Of a stretch of 64,000 nt of DNA, positions 26,901 to 38,037 are shown in pieces. Location: assembly GCF_030811715.1 (NCBI RefSeq), contig NZ_JAUSRH010000010.1, positions 62,001-126,000 on the forward strand, read 5' to 3'. The stretch's first letter is position 1; each line of letters opens with the position of its first letter. The notes under the pieces were generated by a model. That model was not told the origin of the DNA and did no database searches. It saw only the letters and a program-made list of their open reading frames with translations. Source of the stretch: Sinomonas atrocyanea (lineage in GTDB: Bacteria; Actinomycetota; Actinomycetes; Actinomycetales; Micrococcaceae). The position numbers and the translations under genes are program-made.

Positions 26901-28106
26901 CACGTCGGCCGCGGCGGGCAGGAGGGCGAGCTGGAGGAGGAGCGACCTCATGAGCCCCTGGACGTGGTCGGCCCCGCCGTCGAGCCCGAGGACTCCTCGG
27001 AGCGGGACCGTCAGCGGGGCGGCAGCGAGCCGGGGCGGCTCTGCACCGGAACCTTCCGGTTCCACCACGACGTCCGCGGGCTGGTCCGCTGTCCCCAGAC
27101 GCACGTGGACTGCCGCGTCCCCGGCAGTGCCCTCCCCGCCAGCGCCCTTCCCGCCGGGGCCGCCCCTGCCAGTGCCGTCCCCGGGCGGCCCGTCGCCGCC
27201 CGTGTGCCGCGGCGCGACGCCGGAGGCCCTCGCGAGAAGCCCGACGTCGGGTGCCCTCGCCCGCCGCCGGGCGCTGTCGTCGTCGGCCGCAGCCGCGAGC
27301 CGCCGCCCGAAGTCCCGGCGCGCCGACCTCCCCTCGATGAGCGGGATGACGACCGAGACCGCGGAGACGGCCGTGAACGCCAGGAACATCCACATGCCGG
27401 TGGCGAGCGCCAGCGCCACCCCGACGCCCAGCGGGAGCACGGCCATCGTGATCATCGCCGCCCGGCGGGACGGCGGGGCGTGGCGGACCACCCGCAGGGG
27501 AGCCCCCGGGCCGGATCCGGCGCAGGCGTCGAGCATGACCTCCTCGGCCTCGAACACGAACGTGCACGTGGACGACCCCAGCCGGAAGGCCTGGCTGGCG
27601 CAGAGCTCGGCGCGCTGGACCTTCCGCCCGGCGACCCAGACGCCGTTGGCGCTGTCGAGGTCGCTGACGGTAATTGCGGTGTCGGTCACCTCGATGAGGG
27701 CGTGCTCGCGCGAGAGCTCGGGATCGGGCAGCGTCAGGGCTCGGCCTCGACCGCCCGGGGCGCGGCCGAGCCTGAGGGTTCCCCGGCCGACCGGCACGAC
27801 GGTGCCCGCCGCGGGGCCTGTGTGCACCACGAGCGAGAGCGGGGGAGGAACTGCTCGGTCGGCGCCGCGGCCGGCGCCGGGACCGAGGAGGACCGCGCCG
27901 CTGACGAGCGGCGGTCGGCCCACCGCGAGGCCGGCGAGGGGAAGGCCATCGACGGTGCAGTCCCCGGTCCCGTAGGCGCGCTGCAGGGCCGCGGCGACCT
28001 CGGCGCCCGGTGAGCCCTCGGCGGCGTGGACCACCAGTTCCCGGCGCATGGCGCCCGCCAGCGCGCTGCCGGCGCCCGGCGAGATGAGCGCGCAGTGCAG
28101 TTCCAT
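23985..28106 (-). CDS. Orphan EssC-like FHA-FtsK/SpoIIIE ATPase
   Basis: 1373-residue membrane ATPase of the EssC type. An FHA domain (about 95-165) has LRLGRAPGG, LSREHALIEV and DLDSANGVWVAG. Two TM helices follow at about 212-255. ATPase module 1 has an intact Walker A (GTTGSGKSEFLRTL, about 590) and Walker B (LVLVVDEFRMLVEE, about 690). Module 2 has lost Walker A (GPPAAGVSDA, about 915). Module 3 has GAPESGKSTLL (about 1203) and LLVDDADQLDP. EssC-type proteins power type VII secretion, but no WXG100 substrate or other T7SS gene is nearby. ATG 28106 gives the EssC-like N-terminus. Upstream lies a 16-bp tandem repeat. Confidence 0.8.
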   Translation of the reverse strand: MELHCALISPGAGSALAGAMRRELVVHAAEGSPGAEVAAALQRAYGTGDCTVDGLPLAGLAVGRPPLVSGAVLLGPGAGRGADRAVPPPLSLVVHTGPAAGTVVPVGRGTLRLGRAPGGRGRALTLPDPELSREHALIEVTDTAITVSDLDSANGVWVAGRKVQRAELCASQAFRLGSSTCTFVFEAEEVMLDACAGSGPGAPLRVVRHAPPSRRAAMITMAVLPLGVGVALALATGMWMFLAFTAVSAVSVVIPLIEGRSARRDFGRRLAAAADDDSARRRARAPDVGLLARASGVAPRHTGGDGPPGDGTGRGGPGGKGAGGEGTAGDAAVHVRLGTADQPADVVVEPEGSGAEPPRLAAAPLTVPLRGVLGLDGGADHVQGLMRSLLLQLALLPAAADVGIAVVGGPSGLRLPARFLPRLKFLPAGTTSACPDAVLATRPRGLLVVLPGTESCAAAVHAALARGWPVVAPVGCLPVSPDALVRLGGGHSALVREGTTTRFAPDLVPAGAFEVAARRAARSETAAAAHVGVPRRCGLDEIVPLDPAGIAAAWARTGQESGVRIPLGLSEAGPVVLDLVAHGPHLLVAGTTGSGKSEFLRTLVAAAAATHSPARLTFLLVDFKGGSGLAPLAGLPHCVGLVTDLTEGGIDRTLASLHAELKRRERLLGGARAADVADYARVAGGLPRLVLVVDEFRMLVEEAPAALAELMRIATVGRSLGMHLVMATQRPQGALSADIRANVSTSIALRMQHDAESSDVLGSPLAARIPIASPGRAYLAIGGEEPLAFQSAALGLSTARPTAVRIADASGWPDDGRGADREAPSTPAEAAGPLVEAAASVWAAAGGAQVRKPVAPPLPAELSVAEAAASSARLSPAGPDAAAPTDCGGRASPNLVHLGLVDVPHEQRVLPLTWEPAPGGHLALVGPPAAGVSDALQAVVAQLADEGDARHLYLLDGDGSLGRWRDHPRVGAHVGPGELRRAARVIARLDEECAQRLPARPGSPAPIPLVVVVSAWGAWVSALRQSPQAWAEDGLGDLVRNGPAAGLTVVVAGERELVGSRIFGGLAARLFFPKGATDEARLSWPRLPPMPALVGRAAAAGTLVAGNAPLAVQCCTAGTVPPAAEGAGSRGGRGPRSGGEPAPFRVDPLPAFAPAALVAELARTAAGPGPGADAAAPGRLRLVVGLAGDEPAPLSLRLAAGEVLLVLGAPESGKSTLLSALPTMNPAVDFVDADPQSRARAWQAALDRHAGTGRRTGTAPRVADAVLLVDDADQLDPAENQLLSRLLEAGARIVATAGYSANLYVRCPLALTVRSSGTGILIAPRTSADGDILGVRVDVPGRVPPGRGVALLNGRQADVQLGVHDRHSDTRPP

Positions 28107-28137
28107 GGTTCCCCCGTCGGCGCGGGCTGTGCCGTCC

Positions 28138-28169
28138 ACCTGTGCTGTCCACCACCTGTGCTGTCCACC
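28138..28169. repeat. 16-bp tandem repeat upstream of the EssC-like gene
   Basis: CACCTGTGCTGTCCAC is found twice back to back with a 16-bp period, preceded by a partial copy (GTGCCGTCCACC). It lies 32-63 bp before the start of the minus-strand gene and could be an operator. Confidence 0.4.
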
Positions 28170-28215
28170 ACGCTAGGCAGCACGGTGCCCGCGCCGCCAC
28201 GGGCGAACCGGCCGT

Positions 28216-28224
28216 TGTGGATAA
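28216..28224 (-). promoter_or_regulatory. Perfect DnaA-box sequence (TTATCCACA on the minus strand)
   Basis: TGTGGATAA on the plus strand lies in the intergenic gap between the divergent EssC-like gene and glf. Confidence 0.4.
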
Positions 28225-28264
28225 CCCGGACTCCGGCGATTCCGGGAAGCCGGAGCCGCTCGGG

Positions 28265-28270
28265 TAATCT
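28265..28270 (+). promoter_or_regulatory. -10 element, probable glf operon promoter
   Basis: TAATCT fits TANNNT; transcription would start near 28277 with a leader of about 60 nt. A 7-bp hairpin (CTCCGGC 28231-28237 / GCCGGAG 28249-28255) lies just upstream. Confidence 0.4.
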
Positions 28271-28272
28271 GA

Positions 28273-31566
<3,294 letters not shown>

Positions 31567-31580
<14 letters not shown>

Positions 31581-32448
31581 CGTCGAAGCGGGCCTGACCC
31601 AGCCGGGGCGCAGCGGCGGCCTCAAGGACGTCTACCGGAACCGCTTCCTGCTCAAGCTCCTGGTGCGCAAGGAGATCAAGGTCCGCTACCGCGGATCGGT
31701 CCTCGGCATCGTGTGGTCGTACATGCGGCCCGGCATGCAGTTCCTGGTGTTCTACATCGCCCTGGGGCTCTTCCTCAATGCCCAGGGATCGACGCCGAAC
31801 TACCCGATCTACCTCTTCGCCGGCATCGTCCTCGTGAACTTCTTCACCGAGGCCCTGGGCAATGCAACGCGGTCGATCGTGAACAACCGCGACCTCATCC
31901 GCAAGATCTACCTGCCCCGCGAGCTATTCCCGGTCGCGAGCGTCTGGGTGTCCGCGGCGCACTTCCTGCCCCAGGTCCTCATCCTCCTGGTCGTGTGCCT
32001 GTTCTTCGGCTGGCTCCCGACCCTGTGGTCGGTGCTCGCCCTGATCGCGGCCTTCGTGATGCTGGCCGTGCTCGCGATCGGCCTCGGGCTGTTCTTCGGC
32101 GCGATCAACGTCTACTTCCGCGATTCCGAGAACCTCGTGGACCTGCTGATCATGATGGTCACGTGGGCCTCGCCCGTCCTCTACCTGTGGAGCCAGGTCG
32201 AGCGGGTGCTCGGGCCGTTCTTCCCGCTCTACCAGCTCAATCCCATGACCGTGGCCGTCGAGGTGTTCCACTGGGCGTTCTGGCGCCCGACCCTCGACGA
32301 CGCGCAGCTCGCCGCGCCGTCGGCGGCCACCGTGCCTGGGCTGTTCGAGCTGTGGTTCCCCCTCGCGGGCGTCGTGACCGTGGCCATCCTCCTCGTGGGG
32401 CAGTTCACGTTCTCGCGCCTGTCGGTCAAGTTCGCGCAGGAGCTGTGA
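31567..32448 (+). CDS. wzm: Polysaccharide ABC exporter permease (Wzm/RfbD-like)
   Basis: 293 residues, six predicted TM helices, ABC-2 family. An amphipathic N-terminus with YRNRFLLKLLVRKEIKVRYRGSVLG precedes TM1, as in Wzm/TagG proteins. NNRDLIRKIYLPRELFP is the typical intracellular coupling segment. GTG 31567 has GGAGG seven bases upstream; an ATG at 31552 inside that site is the alternative. The start lies within the last codons of glfT2, and the stop is directly followed by the ATG of the ATPase gene. It forms a transporter with the next product, probably moving lipid-linked galactan across the membrane. Confidence 0.92.
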
Positions 32449-33225
32449 ATGGCTGACCACACCATCACGATGCAGACCGCCATCACGGTCCAGGGCGTCC
32501 GCAAGGAGTTCGTGCTCCGGCACACCCGCTCCCTCAAGGAAGCGGTCATGTGGATCCTCCGCGGGCGCCGCGGGGACATCTCCAAGAAGTTCGACGCGCT
32601 CAAGGACGTCTCCCTCCACGTGGAGGAGGGCGAGACCGTCGCCCTGATGGGCCTGAACGGATCGGGCAAGTCCACCCTCCTGAAGCTCATCTCCGGGGTG
32701 CTGCAGCCGGACGCCGGGTCGGTGCGCACCCGCGGCCGCGTCGCCGGGCTCATCGAGGTGGGCGCCGGGTTCCACCACGACCTCAGCGGGCGCGACAACG
32801 TCTACCTCAACGGCGCGATCCTGGGCATGTCGGAGCAGCAGATCGACGCGATGTTCGACTCCATCGTCGAGTTCTCCGAGATCGGCGAATTCATCGACAC
32901 CGAGGTCAAGTTCTACTCCTCCGGCATGTACCTGCGCCTCGCCTTCAGCATCGCGGTCCACACGGATCCCGAGGTCTTCCTCATCGACGAGATCCTGGCT
33001 GTGGGCGACGAGCCGTTCCAGCGCAAGTGCATCTCCAAGATCAAGGAGCTCGCCGCGGCGGGGAAGACGCTGTTCGTGGTCAGCCACGACCTCGACCTCG
33101 TCTCGACCATCTGCGAGCGCGGGGTCCTGCTCGAGCACGGCAAGGTGATCATGGACGGTGAGGTGCACGAGGTGGTGAAGGAGCTCCGCCGGCGCAGCGC
33201 GGAATCCGCGGGCACGGAGGCGTGA
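32449..33225 (+). CDS. wzt: Polysaccharide ABC exporter ATPase (Wzt/RfbE-like)
   Basis: 258-residue ATPase. Walker A is GLNGSGKSTLL (about residue 70). The signature motif is the Wzt/TagH-type YSSGMYLRLAF (about 162) rather than LSGGQ, and Walker B is VFLIDEILAVGDEPFQ (about 183), followed by the switch His in VVSHDLD. There is no C-terminal carbohydrate-binding domain, as in Wzt proteins that export unmodified chains or in TagH short forms. The gene starts on the base after the wzm stop. Its own stop overlaps the next gene's GTG (GTGA). Confidence 0.94.
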   Translation: MADHTITMQTAITVQGVRKEFVLRHTRSLKEAVMWILRGRRGDISKKFDALKDVSLHVEEGETVALMGLNGSGKSTLLKLISGVLQPDAGSVRTRGRVAGLIEVGAGFHHDLSGRDNVYLNGAILGMSEQQIDAMFDSIVEFSEIGEFIDTEVKFYSSGMYLRLAFSIAVHTDPEVFLIDEILAVGDEPFQRKCISKIKELAAAGKTLFVVSHDLDLVSTICERGVLLEHGKVIMDGEVHEVVKELRRRSAESAGTEA

Positions 33226-34727
33226 GCCACGTCGGCGCCGTGCAGGAGGTGCCTGTCTCCCTGCGGGGGCGCCTGGTTCTGCCCCTCGCGGCCGCCGCGT
33301 TCGCGCTCGTCACCCTCGTGCCGGCCTGCTGGGTGCCGAGCCTGTGGACGGACGAGGCGGCGACCGCGAGCGCGGTACGCCGCTCGTGGCCCGAGCTGTT
33401 CTTCATGCTGGGCAAGGTCGACGTCGTCCACGGCCTCTACTACATGCTCGTGAAGTCGCTGACTGACGTGGTGGGCGTGAGCGAGCTGAGCCTGCGGGCA
33501 CCGAGCATCGTCGCGGGTGCCGCGGCGGCCGCGGTCCTCGCGGTGGCGGGGCGGCGGCTCGGCGGCCCGCGGGCCGGACTCGCGGCCGCCGTCGTGCTCA
33601 TCCTCCTGCCGCGGTTCCAGTTCGCGGCAACGGACGCGCGGTCCTACGCCCTCACGCTCCTCGGCAGCTCCCTGTGCATCGCCGCCCTGGCAGGCCTGAG
33701 GGAGAGCTGGCGGTGGCGCGGCGTCCTCGGGTTCGGCGCCGCGCTCATGGTGTCCACCGGGCTCTCGTTCTACTGCATCCTGCTCGCCCCGGTCGCAGTG
33801 CTCGCGGTCCTCGCCGACGGCCGCCTCCGTCGGCAGTGGTGGAAGGTGGCGCTCGCGAGCGTCCCGGCCGCGGGCGTGGCGGCCTGGGTCGCCGCCGCCG
33901 CCTCACGCCAGACGTTCCAAGTCGCGTGGATCCCGCCGCTGGACTGGCATGTGGCCCCCGAGATCCTTCTCCTGCAGTACTTCTCGCACGCGTCGATGTG
34001 GACGGACGCCGGCATCGTCCCTGCCGCCTCGGCCCCGCTCGTCGTCGGCATGGTGATGACCGCGGTCGCCGTGCTGGCGCTGGCGGTCTGGGGCGCGGTC
34101 CGCCGCCCGCGCTCGTTCTCGACGGTGCTCGGCCTCGCGCTCATCGTCGTCCCGCTCGCCGTTCTCCTGGTGGGATCGGCCCTGATGGGCAGCTCGTACT
34201 ATCTTCCGCGCTACCTGACGTTCACGGCGCCGGGGCTGTGCCTGCTCGCCGCCAACGGCGCCGTCTCCCTGACGCGGCGCTCGGCTTTCCGCTGGGTTGC
34301 CGGGGCCGCCGCGCTCACCCTCGCCGGCGGGGCAGTCTTGGCCATCGCCGGGCAGCGGACCCAGTTCGCCCGAAGCCCATCCGACGACTTCCGCTTCGTT
34401 GCGGACACGATCCGGGACCACGCCCGCCCGGGGGAATCCTTCGCGGTCGCGGCCGGCGAGGACCTCTTCCTCGCCGCCTACCCCCGGCCCTTCGAGGGGC
34501 TCGTGGACCTCACGCGCGGCATCAGCGCCGCACAGTGGGGCCTGATCTTCGATCAGAGGTTCCCGCTCGAGAGCCGATCGGCGCTCGTGGACCGGCAGAA
34601 GGTCGTCTTCGCGATCCGGCCGGTGGAGAAGCCCCAGGAGGAGGAGTTCCTCCGCAGCCGCGGCTTCGCGGAGCAGGGGCGCTGGAGCGGCCCCGGTCAC
34701 GTGATCGTCAAGTTCGTCAAGTACTGA
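33222..34727 (+). CDS. Polytopic membrane glycosyltransferase (GT39/ArnT-like fold)
   Basis: 501-residue integral membrane protein with about 10-12 hydrophobic helices. The first extracytoplasmic loop has the acidic motif WTDEAATASAVRRSW (about residues 42-56), as in GT-C polyprenyl-phosphate-sugar transferases. Later features are ATDARSYALTLLGSSLC and SYYLPRYLTFTAPGL, also typical of this class. A soluble C-terminal region of about 110 residues follows the last helix. It probably adds a sugar from a polyprenyl-phosphate donor outside the membrane; donor and acceptor cannot be told. It is translationally coupled to wzt (GTG inside the stop), so it likely acts on the same exported glycan. Confidence 0.75.
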   Translation: MSHVGAVQEVPVSLRGRLVLPLAAAAFALVTLVPACWVPSLWTDEAATASAVRRSWPELFFMLGKVDVVHGLYYMLVKSLTDVVGVSELSLRAPSIVAGAAAAAVLAVAGRRLGGPRAGLAAAVVLILLPRFQFAATDARSYALTLLGSSLCIAALAGLRESWRWRGVLGFGAALMVSTGLSFYCILLAPVAVLAVLADGRLRRQWWKVALASVPAAGVAAWVAAAASRQTFQVAWIPPLDWHVAPEILLLQYFSHASMWTDAGIVPAASAPLVVGMVMTAVAVLALAVWGAVRRPRSFSTVLGLALIVVPLAVLLVGSALMGSSYYLPRYLTFTAPGLCLLAANGAVSLTRRSAFRWVAGAAALTLAGGAVLAIAGQRTQFARSPSDDFRFVADTIRDHARPGESFAVAAGEDLFLAAYPRPFEGLVDLTRGISAAQWGLIFDQRFPLESRSALVDRQKVVFAIRPVEKPQEEEFLRSRGFAEQGRWSGPGHVIVKFVKY

Positions 34728-34781
34728 CCGGTACCATTGACTGGGTGTGCGCCGGCTCTTCCGGCGCTCGAGGAATGAAGG

Positions 34782-35876
34782 ATGAGGAAGCGGATGCCGA
34801 AGCCCCCGACGACGTCGACCAGCTCTTGGAGCCGACGGGCGTTCTTGGCGGGCGGCGTGTCGCTGCCCTTCCTCCTGACCGGGTGCCTCGATAAAAAGAG
34901 CGCCGACCGGACCGCCGTCGAGGACAACTCGTTCCCCACGACCATCCGGCACGCCCTCGGGTCCACCACGATCGACAAGGAGCCGCGCATCATCGCCACC
35001 CTCGGGTGGTCGAGCGCGGACGTGTGCGTCGAACTCGGCGTGCTGCCGGCCGGCTACCCGGTGGAGGCGCTGCGCGGCTACGGGACGCCGCCCTGGTTCT
35101 CGAAGGCCGTGAGCCAGCTCGATGCCCTCCTGCCCCGCAACTACCACGACGACGCAGGCGTGCCCTGGGGCGACCTGCAGGACATCAAGCCCGATCTCAT
35201 CCTCGCGGTCAACGCCGCCTTCGGGAAGGACGCCGCGGAGACGACCGACGTCTACACCCAGCTGACCAAGATCGCGCCCACCGTCGCGTGGCCGGGCCGC
35301 CAGAAGGACACCGACTGGCGGACGACGACGACGATGGTCGCCCAGGCGCTGGGCCGCAAGGATGCCGGCAAGGCCCTCGTGACCTCCACCGAGGGCGCCA
35401 TCCGTGATGCGGCGGCCGCCTACAAGGACCTCGCCGGGGCCACCGTGCTGTGCCTGGAAGCGCGCTCCGTGCCGGGGGCCTCCTTCGAGGTCCATACCCA
35501 GGACTCCAATGCCATGCGCGTGCTCGCCGACTTCGGCCTCAAGCCCGCGCCCGCCCTCGCGAAGATCGTCGCCGATGGCCAGCCGAACGGGCAGACCGTC
35601 GGGCCCAAAACCGTCTACCTCGACGCCAACCGGGCCGCCGAGCTCGTGGCCGACGTCGTCGTCGTCGGCGTCCGCCCTGACGAGCACAAGGACATCGCCG
35701 AGGGGAAGGTGCTGTCCGGCATCCCCGCCCAGCGGCGCGGCTCGACCCTCCTGCTGAACACGGACCAGGACTTCCTCGCGCTCGTCGCCGCCTCGCCCAC
35801 CTCCATCAAGTGGGCCATCCAGACGGTCATGCCCGGACTCGCCCGCTGCGCGTACCTCGCGCGCACCGCCAAGTAG
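34782..35876 (+). CDS. Tat-exported iron-siderophore-type substrate-binding lipoprotein
   Basis: 364-residue substrate-binding protein of the FecB/FepB class. The signal peptide has a twin-arginine motif (SRRAFLAGG) and the lipobox LTGC (Cys about 36), so export is by Tat with lipid anchoring. The mature part shows the family pattern: HALGSTTIDKEPRIIATLGWSSADVCVELGV, DIKPDLILAVNAAF and LTKIAPTVAWPG. No permease or ATPase gene adjoins it, so it must use a transporter coded elsewhere. ATG 34782 follows AGGAATGAAGG. It lies in a cell-surface glycan region, 54 bp after a glycosyltransferase and 7 bp before an acyltransferase gene. Confidence 0.88.
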   Translation: MRKRMPKPPTTSTSSWSRRAFLAGGVSLPFLLTGCLDKKSADRTAVEDNSFPTTIRHALGSTTIDKEPRIIATLGWSSADVCVELGVLPAGYPVEALRGYGTPPWFSKAVSQLDALLPRNYHDDAGVPWGDLQDIKPDLILAVNAAFGKDAAETTDVYTQLTKIAPTVAWPGRQKDTDWRTTTTMVAQALGRKDAGKALVTSTEGAIRDAAAAYKDLAGATVLCLEARSVPGASFEVHTQDSNAMRVLADFGLKPAPALAKIVADGQPNGQTVGPKTVYLDANRAAELVADVVVVGVRPDEHKDIAEGKVLSGIPAQRRGSTLLLNTDQDFLALVAASPTSIKWAIQTVMPGLARCAYLARTAK

Positions 35877-35883
35877 CTCCGCC

Positions 35884-38037
35884 GTGACGCAGACCGAGCC
35901 AGGGGAGATGCGCTCCACGGAGCCGGACGCCGTGGCCCCCGCCGCGCCACGGACGGTCCGCAAGGACATCCAGGCCCTCCGCGCCCTCGCGGTGGCCGCC
36001 GTCGTCGTGAATCACGTGTGGCCGCGGCACCTCCCCGGGGGCTACGTCGGCGTCGACATCTTCTTCGTCATCTCCGGCTACCTCATCAGCAACCACCTCC
36101 TGTCGGAGGTCCGCCGGACGGGGACCGTCCGGCTGGGGTCCTTCTACGCCCGGCGCGCCAAGAGGCTCCTCCCCGCCGCGCTCCTGGTCGGCCTCGTGGC
36201 CCTGGCAGCTGCATACGTCTGGCTGCCGTTCAACCGCTGGGCGGTCATTGCCCAGGAGACCATCGCGGCGGCCTTCTATGCCGAGAACTGGGTGCTGGCG
36301 GCCAAGTCGGTGGACTACTCGGCCCACAGCGAAGGCGCCTCGACCGTCCAGCACTACTGGTCGCTGTCGGTGGAGGAGCAGTTCTACCTCCTGTGGCCGC
36401 TCCTCCTCCTCGCAGCGTGGGCCGTGGCCACGAGGTTCCGCTTCCGCCACCACCGCAGCGTCACCCTCGCGTTCTCCCTCGTGGGGGCCGCGTCCTTCGC
36501 CTTCTGCATCTGGTACACGGTGGCGGACCGCAGCCCCGCGTACTTCGTGACCCCGGGGCGCGCGTGGGAGTTCGCGGCCGGCGGCCTCATCGCGGTCGTA
36601 GGGCACCGCCTCCGCGAACGGGGCGCCCGGTCGCTGCCCAGACCCGTCAGGGGGATCCTCCAGACAGTGGGCCTCGGCCTCCTCGTCGTCTCGGCGCTCG
36701 CGTTCAACGAGACCACGCCCTTCCCCGGCTACCTCGCGGCCGTGCCGGTGGCAGGGACGGCGCTCATCATCGCCGCCGGGCCGGAGCGCCCCGGATGGTC
36801 GCCCGTACGGGTCCTCGAGAACAGGCCGGTCCAGTACGTGGGGGACATCTCCTACTCCCTCTACCTCTGGCACTGGCCGCTCATCATCCTCGCCCCGTCG
36901 GCCCTCGCCAGGGACCTCGGCACGGCCGACCGCATCGGGGTCGTCGTCCTCTCGCTCGTGCTCGCGGCCGTCACCAAGCGCTTCGTCGAGGACCCGGGCC
37001 GGACCAGGCTGCTGCGCGGCTCCGCCCCGCGGAAGGTCTTCCTCGCGACCGTTGCGGCGATGAGTGCCGTGGCGGTCGCCGGGCTGTCCCTCATCGGTGC
37101 GGCCGCTGCCGAGCAGGCGACCCAGGAGCATCGGGCTGCGCTGCTCGCGAGCGGGGCGTGCTTCGGTGCGGCGAGCCTTGCCGACCCGAAGGGATGCACC
37201 GATCCCTTCGGCCCCGCCGAGGTCGCGAACGTGGGGGAGAACGAGGCGCCCTGGTTCAACGCCCCGGAATGCAGCCCGGCCCCCAACCCCGTCATGGCTG
37301 GCCCGCAGAGGGCCCTCCTGCGCTGTGACTTCACCCAGGGCAAGCCCGCCTCCGAGACCGTCTGGCTCGTCGGGGACTCCCACGCCGAACAGTGGAAGGC
37401 CGCGATCCACGAACTCGCCAGGCAGCGGCACTGGGTCCTCTACGAGAGCCTCGTCGGAGGGTGCCCCCTCGTCGATGCCAAGCGCGTGGCGTTCATGGGC
37501 GTCCCCTCGGACAATCCGGCGCTGCAGCAGAAGTGCCTGACCTGGAGCCGCGACCTCGCCGCGCGGATCACCGCCGAACGGCCCAATCTGGTCATCGCGT
37601 CCACCTTCGCCAGCGGCGAGACGATCGACGACGGCACGGGCCGGTCGCAGCTGGACCAGTACCGCGCCGCAGTGAGTCGCCGCTTCCTTCCCTGGGCGGC
37701 CGCAGGGTCCCGCGTGCTCGTGATCCGCGACACCCCGCTCACGCTTGACCGCTCGACGCCGGACTGCGTCGCGCAGAACCCGGACGATCCGCAGAGGTGC
37801 TCGAACCCGCGGTCGGCGGCGCTTCCGCCGGACCCGCTGGCCGAGGGCGTCAGGGCGCTCCACGACAGCCGGCTCGGTGTCCTGGACCTCTCCGACCAGT
37901 TCTGCCCGGGGGCGACGTGCTACGCGGTCATCGGCGGCGCGCACGTCTACTTCGACCGCGACCACGTCTCGCGCACCTACACCAAGTCCCTCCTGCCCCT
38001 CGTCAGCCGGCGATTCGATGCTGCCGTCCACGGCTGA
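35884..38037 (+). CDS. OafA/YrhL-type membrane acyltransferase with SGNH domain
   Basis: 717-residue protein. The N-terminal acyltransferase-3 domain (about residues 20-400) has about ten TM helices with DIQALRALAVAAVVVNHVWP, GVDIFFVISGYLI, the SVEEQFYLLWPLLL motif and PVQYVGDISYSLYLWHWPLI. A C-terminal SGNH hydrolase-like domain (about 430-717) has VWLVGDSHAEQW for the catalytic-serine block and a late DRDHVSRTYTKSL with Asp and His. Such proteins O-acetylate cell-wall or surface polysaccharides. The start is the GTG at 35884. The stop lies 20 bp inside the next gene. Confidence 0.92.
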   Translation: MTQTEPGEMRSTEPDAVAPAAPRTVRKDIQALRALAVAAVVVNHVWPRHLPGGYVGVDIFFVISGYLISNHLLSEVRRTGTVRLGSFYARRAKRLLPAALLVGLVALAAAYVWLPFNRWAVIAQETIAAAFYAENWVLAAKSVDYSAHSEGASTVQHYWSLSVEEQFYLLWPLLLLAAWAVATRFRFRHHRSVTLAFSLVGAASFAFCIWYTVADRSPAYFVTPGRAWEFAAGGLIAVVGHRLRERGARSLPRPVRGILQTVGLGLLVVSALAFNETTPFPGYLAAVPVAGTALIIAAGPERPGWSPVRVLENRPVQYVGDISYSLYLWHWPLIILAPSALARDLGTADRIGVVVLSLVLAAVTKRFVEDPGRTRLLRGSAPRKVFLATVAAMSAVAVAGLSLIGAAAAEQATQEHRAALLASGACFGAASLADPKGCTDPFGPAEVANVGENEAPWFNAPECSPAPNPVMAGPQRALLRCDFTQGKPASETVWLVGDSHAEQWKAAIHELARQRHWVLYESLVGGCPLVDAKRVAFMGVPSDNPALQQKCLTWSRDLAARITAERPNLVIASTFASGETIDDGTGRSQLDQYRAAVSRRFLPWAAAGSRVLVIRDTPLTLDRSTPDCVAQNPDDPQRCSNPRSAALPPDPLAEGVRALHDSRLGVLDLSDQFCPGATCYAVIGGAHVYFDRDHVSRTYTKSLLPLVSRRFDAAVHG

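Noticed and set aside
25188-28013. 941-codon plus-strand open frame across the EssC-like gene
   Set aside because: Antisense to a gene with clear FHA and FtsK motifs; itself without motifs.
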